Shown: positions 42,901 through 50,912, counted from the stretch's first letter. The stretch is 57,886 bases of DNA from an uncultured Collinsella sp. (GCA_900546115.1 URBQ01000015.1:1-57886); one strand, 5' to 3'. Notes: generated by a model not told the origin, from the sequence alone. Made by a program: numbers and translations.

Positions 42901-44321
42901 AATGGCACCGGTCCTAGGGTAAACTGCTCGGTCCAATTGAGGTCAGTTCTTACCTGGAAGAGGGCCTTAATATTGCCGTATGCGGGGTCGTTGTTGTTAC
43001 CCCAGGTTTTGCCCACCCAATCGTAGGCGAGCGAGCCGTACAGCTGTGTGGCGATATCCATCGTGAACAGCGGCGTGCAATGGTGGCGAAGGAGCTTGGT
43101 GTTTCTTGGATCGGTGCCCGAACCGGCACTCATACTTTTGTACTGATTCCACTTCCCCTCCATTTCGTCGAGGTAGCGGTTTGCCTGCTTGGCGCCCGAC
43201 TCGCGCGGTGACTTCTTCCAGTACTCCGGATCCGGATTGCCCGAATCGTTCATATAGCTGGCTGGTTTGTATCCTCCGCCAAACAGCACGTATCCAGCAA
43301 ACGAGAAATCGAAGAGGATCGGAAATGTGGGCATCCAGCACGTGAACTTATTACCACCGATGCCGGGAAACGATGCGGGGAAATCAAACGGAGTGATCTC
43401 TTGGTCCATAGTGGTGGGGACGATAGTGGTCGATCCGGATTCCGCCTTTGCCGCCGGCGCGGTAACAACGGCCATGGGGGAGGAGAGCGTGTAGGTTTTG
43501 CCCTGGTAGTCGAGGACAAAGCGCAGCTTGCATCCTTCTTCCAGAAGGCTCGACGCTGCATCGAGGAACTTGTCTTCGAGTGTGAACGTCGCCAGACTAT
43601 CCGCGCCCGATGCGCTGGCCTTGATCTGACCAATCTGCGTGACGGTTTCGGTTGAGCTGCCCGCAGCGGGCATCACTTTATTGATATGCAATGTTGCCTG
43701 CCCGCCCTGCGGCAGATGAGCCTGCACGGTAAAAGCGTGCGTGTCGGGCTGGTCGTTTGCCGCTTCGTCCGCTGGCATTGCCATAAACGTGGCGTCGGCG
43801 TACTGGATGTCCCATTCGTCGAACGTGAGCTGGCGGAAGTACGGCTCGCCGTCGGAAAGCGGACGTGTGGGTGCGGTTATGGCGGTGCCGCCCTGGATAC
43901 GCGCAAGGGGAATCTCGACATCACGGTAGCCCGCCATGCTAATGGAGATGCCGCCGTTAAAGTCGTACGCGTCAAGGAGCGTTGCCTCGTCCACGTAGCC
44001 TTCCGAAAGAGGGGCGACCTCAAAGATGGCCGTGCCTTCGTCATCGGTCGTGGCGGTTAGCTGCTTGCCTACGGCATAGCGCGATGTGAGCGTGACCTGG
44101 GCACCTGCGATGGGCGTATTCTTGTTGGCGACGTCGACCACGACCACACCAAACATGGTGCGCGAGAGAACGAGCACCTTGAAGGGGTCTTCTTCGTCGG
44201 CATAGGCCGCGGTGGGCGCGAACGGCAGCAGGAAGGCATTTTCGCTTCCCGGCACGCGAGGCAACATAATGCTCGCCAGCGAGGACGCTCCAGCAACAAG
44301 TAACGAACGGCGATCAAGCAT
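39954..44321 (-). CDS. Large exported surface protein with Tat-like leader and LAGTG anchor
   Basis: 1455 residues from the ATG of MLDRRSLLVAG, preceded by GGGAG. The leader has RR followed by SLLVAG, a hydrophobic stretch and a likely cut after TAAYA (about 42). A carboxypeptidase-regulatory or Cna-B-like domain follows (about 60-150; TPIAGAQVTLTSR). The central 1,100 residues are beta-rich with no domain I could name. Before the end is a Gly/Ser linker (GGSSGGGADEGGGSGG), then LAGTGD, a membrane helix and basic residues. LAXTG is the motif used by class E sortases of Actinobacteria. Probably a cell-wall-attached protein with an unknown ligand or substrate. The frame continues 32 residues upstream without support. 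Confidence 0.8.
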   Translation of the reverse strand: MLDRRSLLVAGASSLASIMLPRVPGSENAFLLPFAPTAAYADEEDPFKVLVLSRTMFGVVVVDVANKNTPIAGAQVTLTSRYAVGKQLTATTDDEGTAIFEVAPLSEGYVDEATLLDAYDFNGGISISMAGYRDVEIPLARIQGGTAITAPTRPLSDGEPYFRQLTFDEWDIQYADATFMAMPADEAANDQPDTHAFTVQAHLPQGGQATLHINKVMPAAGSSTETVTQIGQIKASASGADSLATFTLEDKFLDAASSLLEEGCKLRFVLDYQGKTYTLSSPMAVVTAPAAKAESGSTTIVPTTMDQEITPFDFPASFPGIGGNKFTCWMPTFPILFDFSFAGYVLFGGGYKPASYMNDSGNPDPEYWKKSPRESGAKQANRYLDEMEGKWNQYKSMSAGSGTDPRNTKLLRHHCTPLFTMDIATQLYGSLAYDWVGKTWGNNNDPAYGNIKALFQVRTDLNWTEQFTLGPVPFFLNVNPWVLAKLALAVAAHTHGSGAAFFKNISLDYSNTSGSFTIQIGLAVTFGAGVAGVASSAVRGAASLTLFIGYEKADGHQLPRLRVGADVDVDVILQFVMFKWTTKAWSGSWPTLIDSWNMSVNNGDQYVLQRSELALGGNTPYTLDACFGSAGNAEAGGVPQFIASATIVTNAELLARAEVKATAVNAAPVVRDWDQTVTRIELEANAESDDTGQVEHFVHALIENDENAAPMYEYTYIGQSTNAVADPNANSAGVSEDERGGIKPSSDNVLFSGVLSEAHMKLTMIAGVECLFRIASVRYGDNGRSRLVVHTKANGTWSAPTPVDFPLGFGEGDVERNGIFDYDFDVVEYTDGRGNQDAYVLLVSGERPAGDNTLFDTASTAGILSVVRLRISNDEIRVVSHTSWRSISRGRLQEDGYHCLQCPRITVGKTLVDGRLSGAYLHRRGTTAEKALGSEAEVALECFTLWSDVSGDSLTFRQVLRFPQAPSSIELSEPENINGKMVVPVAYETADGCGCASYAVIGQSIAGWGVMPPDATVPHAVPWPQHSGFLATVNEQLQHITWTRGASAFATQPVGAAGCGPASFSVSNNGRCALYIENTDGKVGQTYDEEGNPVAVMGKHFRIFASTLAGDLFTEPFVMCELDHPVDQITTFLTSGGMLSALATHIVSAEKSEAELHGIEVPLVACATPTGAVATSGAVVPGAAGESFMVTVRNDGNTLLTAGTIDLYREGSSQPFSSASIGFGANARMASIYDPELAEDASANDMAHVKYALETLGEHFATHPLVADNGNAVLAPGCTAQFRMSFAIPESWSDEVGKRVTLYAKARDLVALDPVTLEEIRPGANSALDAVLHELHVPDAACERSEVQVGVCDSADTTGLHDAPMTAGGDGGSSGGGADEGGGSGGSSSGSGKDHGNNKRSGKAGALAGTGDVNAPLTAAAAALAVAGAGLVAYSARRTALEKDTAYEDNSDRPR

Positions 44322-44476
44322 CTTGGGCTCCCATCCCGCAAATATCGGTGGAAATAATCCAATTTTGCGAGAAGACGCTTCGTGGCGGTAGTGCCGTTCA
44401 AGGGTCAAAATGTCCAAATTGATCGAGCGAAGCGCCGGGTTCCGGAACGCGTTCGATGCGCTTGGCAGCCCGGTCG

Positions 44477-45481
44477 CTAACGCAACATGTGCGCGACCAG
44501 CTCGGCGCGTGTGCCGATGCCAAGCTTTGCGTATACGCCGGATAGGCGGTTTTTGACGGTGCCCGGCGATACTCCCATATGGCCTGCGATTTCAGCGTTG
44601 GTCCATCCGCGGCAGGCGAGCATGGCCATGGTGAACTCTGTGGTCGTTAAATCGTCGGCAACGTCCTCGCCCGAATCGGGGTTGTGGATGCGCCGCCAGC
44701 CGTAGCTGAAGCGGTACGTGATCTCGATGATGCGTGCGAAGTCGTCAGGGTATTGCGTTTTTAGGCATGCCTCGATGAGCCCCTGCAAAAGGCCGTGGTG
44801 CTCGCCAATGAGCTCGATAAGGCCGTCGGGGCGCGCAATGTCCCAAGCGGCTCCAAAATGCGCTTTTGCGGCGTCGATGTCCTTGAGGCTCATGCATGCC
44901 ATGGAAGCTGCCAGGTGCAGGAACAGTTCCGAGATGGGATAGCTTCCCTGTTTCATAATTAGGGCGTTTTCCGCCATGCCCAGGCTGCGGCCGTATTCGC
45001 CGCGCAGATACAAGGCGTGCGCCATCACGTAGCTGGCGAACAGTCGCAGGCCTTCGGGTAGGTGCGCCGCAAGTGGATAAAACTCTTCGGCAGAATACGG
45101 GGAAGGCAAGTGCAGCAGGACGCTTGCGGCCGAGGCGAACAGGATATGCGTGGCGTGGACGGCGGGCGATTCCTCGTCGGCCGGCGTATCGAGGATGCCC
45201 GCAAGGCACCGGCGGGCGTCGGCGATACGGTTGAGCGACAGACTGGCGTATCCGCAGATAAAGCATGCGGAATAGCGCAGCGCGGGATCGGTGACGTCAA
45301 GATAGGGGTGCGCCGTCTTGGCGGCGAGTGCGGCCTGTCCGCGAAAGTACAGCGCTTCTGCCGTGGCGATGGCGCGTGAATCGGGGTCGGAAATGCCTGC
45401 AACCGCAGCGTCAATCTGCCCCGGCACAAAGGCGGTGCACATCAACGGCATGGGAACGCATGGGTAGCCATCGCAGTCCAT
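44477..45481 (-). CDS. LuxR-family regulator with helical-repeat sensor part
   Basis: 334 residues from the ATG of MDCDGYPCVP; GGGAG is upstream. Residues 1-265 are helical repeats rich in Ala/Leu (TPR-like), a plausible binding or sensing part. The C-terminal 65 residues are a LuxR helix-turn-helix: LTTTEFTMAMLACRGWTNAEIAGHMGVS, then GTVKNRLSGVYAKLGI. It lies 155 bases before the large surface protein gene on the same strand, so it may control it. The frame is open far upstream, across the guaA-like gene, but that part is antisense to a real gene. Confidence 0.85.
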   Translation of the reverse strand: MDCDGYPCVPMPLMCTAFVPGQIDAAVAGISDPDSRAIATAEALYFRGQAALAAKTAHPYLDVTDPALRYSACFICGYASLSLNRIADARRCLAGILDTPADEESPAVHATHILFASAASVLLHLPSPYSAEEFYPLAAHLPEGLRLFASYVMAHALYLRGEYGRSLGMAENALIMKQGSYPISELFLHLAASMACMSLKDIDAAKAHFGAAWDIARPDGLIELIGEHHGLLQGLIEACLKTQYPDDFARIIEITYRFSYGWRRIHNPDSGEDVADDLTTTEFTMAMLACRGWTNAEIAGHMGVSPGTVKNRLSGVYAKLGIGTRAELVAHMLR

Positions 45482-45603
45482 CTTCCATCTCCCAACAGCT
45501 GGCAACACTAGCAGCAATTGTACTCTTGTTGCTCGGGACTGGAATTTGTGGGTATCGCCTACGATTGTGCCGAACGTATAAAGGAAGAGTCTATTGGCGA
45601 TGC

Positions 45604-45640
45604 TCCCAAGGTGGCTACCGAAGTCTAGCTGACCTTGGGA
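45604..45640. repeat. Inverted repeat upstream of second GMP synthase
   Basis: TCCCAAGGT and ACCTTGGGA with a 19-base interval that has further pairing (CTA/TAG). It lies about 65 bases before a TATAAT box (45707-45712). Role unknown; a purine riboswitch core was not recognised. Confidence 0.5.
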
Positions 45641-45778
45641 TATAGAAAAACTGCCGCCCCTGCAAAAAGCTCTGTCGCAGCGATGGGAAACGTATCTCGT
45701 TCTGCATATAATGAGGTCATATGACGGTGCGTCTGCATACGCGCGGCGCATTTCCATCGAACCGAGAAGGAGCTCTGC

Positions 45779-46759
45779 ATGGATCCCAACAAGCGTCCCG
45801 ACGACATGGTACGTATCACCACTCCCGAACTTGCCCAGGCGTTCATCGAAGAGCAGGTCGCTGCAATCCGCGAGCAGATCGGCGACAAAAAGGTCCTGCT
45901 GGCTCTTTCCGGTGGTGTCGACAGTTCGGTTGTCGCGGCCCTGCTCATCAAGGCCATCGGCAAGCAGCTCATTTGCGTGCATGTTAACCACGGCCTGATG
46001 CGCAAGGGCGAGAGCGAGCAGGTCGTCGACGTCTTCAAGAATCAGATGGATGCCAACCTGGTTTACGTTGACGCCACAGATCGCTTCCTGGACAAGCTCG
46101 TGGACGTCGAGGATCCCGAGGCCAAGCGTAAGATTATCGGCGCCGAGTTCATTCGCGTGTTCGAGGAGGAGGCCCGCAAGGTTGGCGATGAGGTCAGCTT
46201 CCTCGCCCAGGGCACCATCTATCCCGACATCCTGGAGTCCCAAGACGGCGTGAAGGCTCACCACAACGTGGGCGGTCTGCCCGAGGATCTGCAGTTTGAG
46301 CTCTGCGAGCCCGTCAAACTGCTGTACAAGGACGAGGTCCGCGTCGTGGGTCGCGAGCTCGGCCTGCCCGAGAATATGGTTGAGCGCCAGCCGTTCCCCG
46401 GTCCCGGCCTGGGCGTCCGCTGCCTTGGTGCCATCACCCGCGACCGTCTTGAGGCGCTGCGCGAAGCCGACGCCATCGTGCGCGAGGAGATCGACAAGGC
46501 CGGTCTGACCATCTGGCAGTATTTTGCCGTCGTGCCCGACTTCCGCGCAACCGGTGTGCGCGAGGGCAAGCGCGCCTACGATTGGCCCTGCATCATCCGC
46601 TGCATCAACACCGTCGATGTCATGACTGCCGAGGTTCCCGAGCTCGACTGGGCGCTACTCAAGCGCATTACCGCCCGCGTCACCGCCGAGGTCCCCGGTA
46701 TTTGCCGCGTTTGCTACGACCTCACGCCGAAGCCCGTTGGCACGGTCGAGTTTGAGTAA
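45779..46759 (+). CDS. GMP synthase, ATP-pyrophosphatase half only
   Basis: 326 residues; AAGGAG lies before the ATG. Contains the P-loop ALSGGVDSSVVAAL, VHVNHGLMRKGE, QGTIYPDILES, RQPFPGPGLGVR and the end KPVGTVEFE, that is, the synthase and dimerisation parts of GuaA. The amidotransferase half is absent and no partner amidotransferase is next door. This resembles the archaeal two-subunit form (GuaAb). It may use free ammonia or an amidotransferase encoded elsewhere. The full-length guaA at 22459 makes this a second enzyme, so a special substrate or condition is likely. Followed by a strong terminator. Confidence 0.93.
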   Translation: MDPNKRPDDMVRITTPELAQAFIEEQVAAIREQIGDKKVLLALSGGVDSSVVAALLIKAIGKQLICVHVNHGLMRKGESEQVVDVFKNQMDANLVYVDATDRFLDKLVDVEDPEAKRKIIGAEFIRVFEEEARKVGDEVSFLAQGTIYPDILESQDGVKAHHNVGGLPEDLQFELCEPVKLLYKDEVRVVGRELGLPENMVERQPFPGPGLGVRCLGAITRDRLEALREADAIVREEIDKAGLTIWQYFAVVPDFRATGVREGKRAYDWPCIIRCINTVDVMTAEVPELDWALLKRITARVTAEVPGICRVCYDLTPKPVGTVEFE

Positions 46760-46771
46760 GCTAACTCACCT

Positions 46772-46805
46772 AGCCCCCGTTTCCGCTTGGAAGCGGGGGC
46801 TTTTT
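46772..46805 (+). terminator. Terminator of second GMP synthase
   Basis: AGCCCCCG...TTCC and GGAAGCGGGGGCT with a 4-base loop, then TTTTT. Confidence 0.93.
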
Positions 46806-46856
46806 GCTGGCGCTTCGCCCAATTTCGCGCATCTTGGGCCTCACGTATCCTGCGAA

Positions 46857-48032
46857 CTAACAGATGTGACAAAGGGGCAGTTCCTTTGTCGCATCTTCGA
46901 TGTTATGCGCGGGAAGAGTCACGAGCATGGTCGTTCCGCGCTCCGAGCTCTCTTCGACCTCGATGGAGCCGCCGTGGAGTGCGGCAATCTCCCAGACCAG
47001 TGCAAGCCCCAGCCCCACGCCGCCATATGCCCTGCTGCGCGATTTGTCGACGCGAAAGAAGGGCTGAAAGATGCTCGTCTGGTATTGCTCGGGAATGCCC
47101 GGTCCCTGGTCGCGCACGCGTAGCAGCACGCGGTCGCCTTCGGCGCAGGCGTTGATTTGCACGGTCGAGTTGGGCGCGCTGTAGCGTATGGCGTTTTCGG
47201 TCAAGTTGAACAGCAACCGATAGATCAGCGTGTCGCTGCCGATCGTTTGCGCGTCGCCCTCACTTGTAAGCGTGATGTCTTTTTGCTCGGCAAGGGGTGC
47301 CAGGTCCGTGAGCACTTCTTCGATCATCGGCGCTAGGTCAATCACATCGTTGCAAGGGACACTGCGCAGCTCGCTCATCTCGAGCAGGGTCTTTGTCATG
47401 TGCGTCATTCGCTCGGTCTGCTCCTGCAGCAGCCCGAGCAGGCTCGCTGTATCGGCATCGACGTCGGGGTGCTCGGCGCAAAACAGCTCAACCTGGGCCT
47501 GCATGAGCGCAAGCGGCGTGCGCAGTTCGTGCGCCGCATTGCCCGTAAACTGTCTTTGTGCGGAAAATCCCTCGTCAAGGCGGGTAATCATGTCGTTAAA
47601 CGACGCGCTGCAGCGCCTGAGTTCAGATGGCACGTCCTCGCTGATTTTTGTGTCGGCGAGGTTGTCGGGCCGCACGCTCTCGACTTGCGTCGCAAAGAAG
47701 CGCAACGGCCGCAGCGCATGTCCGCTCACAAAGTAGGCCAGCACGCCGCCGAGCAGCGTCACCGCTGCAGTTATATACCAGCTCGTCGCGCCAAACGATT
47801 CTTGGGCGTCGTTCACGACGATGGTCAGCGCGTCGTCGAGCTCTTTGTTTGTCGGGTCAAATGAGCTGGGCGAGGCCGCCTCCACCTTGCTGTGCGCCGA
47901 TAGTTCATTGCCGATCGAGTCCATGTAGCGCATGCCGGAGTAGCCAACCAGGCAATTCATAAGTACGCAGGTTGAACATATCAGCAGTGCCGTCATCAAC
48001 GTGATGCGCCACTGCAGCGACAGCCGCTTCAT
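46857..48032 (-). CDS. Sensor histidine kinase
   Basis: 391 residues. Two membrane helices (about 10-30 and 85-105) enclose an extracytoplasmic part of about 55 residues. HAMP-like linker, then H-box NAAHELRTPLALM, N-box NLTENAIRYSAP, G1 RVRDQGPGIP and G2 GGVGLGLALVWEIA. The last 12 residues (from about DATKELPLC) and the stop are encoded by a palindromic repeat, so the natural end has been replaced. Its ATG overlaps the response-regulator stop by 4 bases (ATGA). The pair is divergent from the CXXC/ferredoxin/TlpA cluster, its probable target. Confidence 0.93.
   Translation of the reverse strand: MKRLSLQWRITLMTALLICSTCVLMNCLVGYSGMRYMDSIGNELSAHSKVEAASPSSFDPTNKELDDALTIVVNDAQESFGATSWYITAAVTLLGGVLAYFVSGHALRPLRFFATQVESVRPDNLADTKISEDVPSELRRCSASFNDMITRLDEGFSAQRQFTGNAAHELRTPLALMQAQVELFCAEHPDVDADTASLLGLLQEQTERMTHMTKTLLEMSELRSVPCNDVIDLAPMIEEVLTDLAPLAEQKDITLTSEGDAQTIGSDTLIYRLLFNLTENAIRYSAPNSTVQINACAEGDRVLLRVRDQGPGIPEQYQTSIFQPFFRVDKSRSRAYGGVGLGLALVWEIAALHGGSIEVEESSERGTTMLVTLPAHNIEDATKELPLCHIC
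46864..46894. repeat. Palindromic repeat, copy A (inside kinase 3' end)
   Basis: ATGTGACAAAGGGGC-A-GTTCCTTTGTCGCAT; the same family as 52771-52801 and 56235-56265. It forms the coding end of the sensor kinase. Confidence 0.85.
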
Positions 48033-48703
48033 TTGCCGTCCTCCATAACGTAGCCTTCGCCGATTCGGTTGCGGATGGGGTCGTGCCCCAACGCGCCGCG
48101 CAGCTTTTTGCGCAGCGACGAGATGTGCACGCGGGTCGCGTTGCTAAAGCTGTTGACGCTGCTGTCCCATACATGCTCGATAAGCTCTTCCTGGCTCACC
48201 GGCCGCCCCTGGTTAAGCATCAGGTATTCCAAGATGCCGGTCTCCTTGCGCGTGAGGGATAGGGTCTCGCCGCCCACGGAGGCGAGGCGCGCTTTGGTGT
48301 CAAAGCTCAGCGATCCACAGGTTAGAACAACGTCGTTTTGCGTAAAGTGCCTGAGCGTGAGGCTGCGGATGCGTGCCGCCAGCTCGTCAAGATGGAACGG
48401 CTTGGTGAGGTAGTCGTTGGCGCCCGCATCGAGCCCCGCCACCTTGTCGGAGACTTCGCCGCGTGCCGAGAGCACGAGCACCTTGGTCTCGCAATCAGTT
48501 GTTCTGAGTTGCCTGAGCACGGTCATGCCGTCGACATGGGGGAGATTGAGGTCGAGCACGACAAGATCAAAGGTCTCGACATCGAGTAGATCGAGGGCCT
48601 GCTGCCCGTCGTAGCAGCAGTCGACGCTATAGGCCAAGTTGCGCAGGCTGCGTGCGATCGCATCGCACAGCGCCCGCTCGTCCTCGACGACCAAGATGCG
48701 CAT
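48029..48703 (-). CDS. OmpR-family response regulator
   Basis: 224 residues. Receiver domain with acidic pair VVEDE, phosphorylated Asp in VVLDLNLPHVDG, and KPF near 105. C-terminal winged helix: LSLTRKETGILEYLMLNQGRPVSQEELIEHVW and RVHISSLRKKLRG. AAGGAG precedes the ATG. The 89-base divergent gap to the CXXC protein contains TTTTATAGT, a likely -10 for the redox cluster. Confidence 0.94.
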   Translation of the reverse strand: MRILVVEDERALCDAIARSLRNLAYSVDCCYDGQQALDLLDVETFDLVVLDLNLPHVDGMTVLRQLRTTDCETKVLVLSARGEVSDKVAGLDAGANDYLTKPFHLDELAARIRSLTLRHFTQNDVVLTCGSLSFDTKARLASVGGETLSLTRKETGILEYLMLNQGRPVSQEELIEHVWDSSVNSFSNATRVHISSLRKKLRGALGHDPIRNRIGEGYVMEDGK

Positions 48704-48792
48704 AACGTTCTCCTTGCATAGTCATTCACGCTTAACACGGATTTTATAGTCGGTATGGTCCAATGGGTCGCGAAACGAAAGGAGTGGTCAGA

Positions 48793-48939
48793 TTGTTCAA
48801 AGCGATTAAGCCTGTGGCGCAGGTGGCTTTGCTGATCGTTGGGGTAGCCATGGTGTGCTTTGGCGTTATGCGCGGCGAGGCAGATGCCGTGCTGGCCAAG
48901 GCAATCAGGATGTGCTTGGAGTGTATCGGAATTGGATAA
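48793..48939 (+). CDS. CD1871A-like CXXC motif protein (48 residues)
   Basis: A short gene starting with TTG, with AAAGGAG eight bases upstream. It is one membrane helix (AQVALLIVGVAMVCFGVMRG) followed by an acidic-basic stretch and the C-terminal CLEC motif, ending CIGIG. This is the layout of the small CXXC proteins called CD1871A family, found beside membrane ferredoxins in Clostridia and Coriobacteriia. Its end overlaps the start of the next gene by 8 bases. It may pass electrons or thiols through the membrane with that protein. Confidence 0.8.
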   Translation: MFKAIKPVAQVALLIVGVAMVCFGVMRGEADAVLAKAIRMCLECIGIG

Positions 48940-49843
48940 AAGAAAAAACACTGCATCGCATCTTTTGGCGAGATTCCGCGGATTGATTCAGGCGGCGGCG
49001 ACGCTTGCGACCAATATTCACCTGCCTAACTTTGCCAAGGGAGGCATCTACCAGGGGGCGGGCAAAGCCGTCTGCGTGCCGGGGCTCAACTGCTACTCGT
49101 GTCCGGCGGCCTCGGGTGCGTGCCCTATCGGGTCGTTTCAGTCGGTGGTGGGCTCGTCTAAGTTCAGCTTTTCGTATTACGTCACCGGAACGCTCATTTT
49201 GATCGGCGTGCTGCTGGGGCGTTTTGTATGCGGCTTTTTGTGCCCGTTTGGATGGCTGCAAGAGCTTTTGCATAAGATTCCCAGCAAGAAGCTCTCCACG
49301 AAAAAGCTCAAGCCGCTCACGTACATCAAGTATGCCGTGCTGCTGTTTGCCGTGGTGCTGCTGCCCGTCTTGGTGGTTAACGATGTGGGTATGGGCGACC
49401 CGTTCTTTTGCAAGTACATCTGCCCGCAGGGTGTGCTCGAGGGCGCGATTCCGCTGTCCATCATGAATACGGGAATCCGCTCCGCGCTGGGAAAGCTCTT
49501 TACCTGGAAGCTCGCGATCCTCATTGTGGTTGCGGTGCTGAGCGTGCTGTTCTACCGCCCCTTCTGTAAATGGATTTGCCCCCTCGGCGCATTTTATGCA
49601 CTCATGAACAAGGTGTCGTTGCTGGGGATTCAGGTCGATCATTGTAAATGCGTCTCGTGCGGCAAGTGCGCCAAGGTGTGCCAGATGGACGTGGACGTTA
49701 CGCGTACGCCCGACCATGCCGAGTGCATTCGTTGCGGCAAATGCGTGGGCGCGTGCCCCGTCGATGCTATTAGCTTTCGCTATGGGCTGGGTGTGACGGG
49801 CGACAAACCCGCGCAGTCCACGCAAGCCTGCGAAAACAAATAG
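48932..49843 (+). CDS. Membrane 4Fe-4S protein (NapH/YccM-like)
   Basis: 303 residues with a TTG start (LDKRKNT), GGAG 9 bases upstream, and an 8-base overlap with the CXXC gene. Membrane helices near 70-90, 115-135 and 195-215. Cys motifs: CVPGLNCYSCP and CGFLCPFGW, CKYICPQG and CKWICPLGAF near helices, and two ferredoxin motifs CVSCGKCAKVC and CIRCGKCVGACP at the cytoplasmic C-terminus. This is the NapH/RnfH-like layout that moves electrons between membrane carriers and the cytoplasm. In this cluster it probably feeds the CXXC and TlpA proteins. Confidence 0.88.
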   Translation: MDKRKNTASHLLARFRGLIQAAATLATNIHLPNFAKGGIYQGAGKAVCVPGLNCYSCPAASGACPIGSFQSVVGSSKFSFSYYVTGTLILIGVLLGRFVCGFLCPFGWLQELLHKIPSKKLSTKKLKPLTYIKYAVLLFAVVLLPVLVVNDVGMGDPFFCKYICPQGVLEGAIPLSIMNTGIRSALGKLFTWKLAILIVVAVLSVLFYRPFCKWICPLGAFYALMNKVSLLGIQVDHCKCVSCGKCAKVCQMDVDVTRTPDHAECIRCGKCVGACPVDAISFRYGLGVTGDKPAQSTQACENK

Positions 49844-49878
49844 GTACCTATATAAGTTTCGATATAAACGGAGGAACC

Positions 49879-50841
49879 ATGAAACTGTCAAAAATTGCGG
49901 CCTTGTTGATGCTGCCCGTGCTGGCGCTGACTCTCGCGGCGTGCTCTGCCCCCAAGGGCGACGCGAAGGATGCCACGAGCGGCGATGCGCAGATTGCCGA
50001 GCTTGTGGCACAAAAGCCGTCGAGCGCCGAGGAGGCGGCCAAGCTGTACCAGCAGCTGCTGCAAAAGGAAAACGAGATCTTTGCGAGCGATAACGCCCTA
50101 TGGGAAAAGGTGTTCCTTGCGGCCAACAAAGACACTCCCATGATTGAGGACGGCAAGAACTACGGTGACTTCTTGCTCGATACCATCGAGGGCGCCAAGG
50201 ATCAGTTTGCGGCTGACGAGCTTAAGACGCTTAAGGCCGGCGCGCAGCAGGTCAAGGAGATCGAGGACAAGCTCATGGCGCTGGAGAAGGAGTTCCCCGG
50301 ATGTGGCAGCACGCCCGGCGAGGGGGAGAGCGTTGATGCCTCGACCGCGGGTATGACCAACGGCGAGAGCGGGGAGACGAAGTTCCCCAGCTTTAAGGGC
50401 AAGGACTTGGACGGCAACGATGTAAACAGCGACGAGCTGTTCTCCAAGAACAAGGTCACCGTCATGAACTTCTGGTTTACCACCTGCAAGCCGTGCGTGG
50501 GAGAGCTGGGCGATCTGGAGAAGCTCAACAAGGAGCTTGCCGAGAAGGGCGGCCAGGTCGTGGGCGTTAATTCCTTTACGCTCGATGGCAATAAAGACGA
50601 GGTGGCCGATGCTAAGGACGTGCTTTCCAAGAAGGGCGTGACGTATAAGAACATCTGGTTTAAGTCGGACAGCGAGGCCGGAAAGTTCACCTCCAACCTG
50701 TACTCGTTCCCGACCACCTACGTGATCGACCAGAACGGTAACATTGTGGGAGAGCCGATCATGGGCGGCGTCAACTCCGCTGAGCAGCGCGAGGCGCTCA
50801 ACAAACTGATCGATCAGGCACTCGCGAAGAGCGAACAGTAA
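49879..50841 (+). CDS. TlpA-like thioredoxin-fold lipoprotein
   Basis: 320 residues. Lipoprotein signal peptide with lipobox LAAC (Cys 22). Residues 25-150 are an acidic, helical region rich in Lys, Glu and Ala. The C-terminal thioredoxin domain has the active site FTTCKPC (about 200-205) and the cis-Pro strand SFPTTYVID, as in TlpA/ResA. Acts outside the membrane as a thiol reductase. It follows the membrane ferredoxin by 35 bases and shares its transcript; a terminator follows. Confidence 0.9.
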   Translation: MKLSKIAALLMLPVLALTLAACSAPKGDAKDATSGDAQIAELVAQKPSSAEEAAKLYQQLLQKENEIFASDNALWEKVFLAANKDTPMIEDGKNYGDFLLDTIEGAKDQFAADELKTLKAGAQQVKEIEDKLMALEKEFPGCGSTPGEGESVDASTAGMTNGESGETKFPSFKGKDLDGNDVNSDELFSKNKVTVMNFWFTTCKPCVGELGDLEKLNKELAEKGGQVVGVNSFTLDGNKDEVADAKDVLSKKGVTYKNIWFKSDSEAGKFTSNLYSFPTTYVIDQNGNIVGEPIMGGVNSAEQREALNKLIDQALAKSEQ

Positions 50842-50866
50842 GTCCGTGGGACAGACAACTGAAGGG

Positions 50867-50894
50867 GAGTCGCTGGAAACAGCGACTCTTTTTT
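50867..50894 (+). terminator. Terminator of the redox cluster
   Basis: GAGTCGCTG-GAAA-CAGCGACTC then TTTTTT. Confidence 0.94.
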
Positions 50895-50912
50895 CTGCTT
50901 CGGGGTAGCATC

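Noticed and set aside
45482..45778. Purine riboswitch before the second GMP synthase
   Set aside because: The conserved purine-aptamer core was not found; only an inverted repeat is seen.
45482..46264. N-terminal extension of the LuxR frame by 261 residues
   Set aside because: It runs antisense through the second GMP synthase; the ATG at 45481 has a ribosome binding site.
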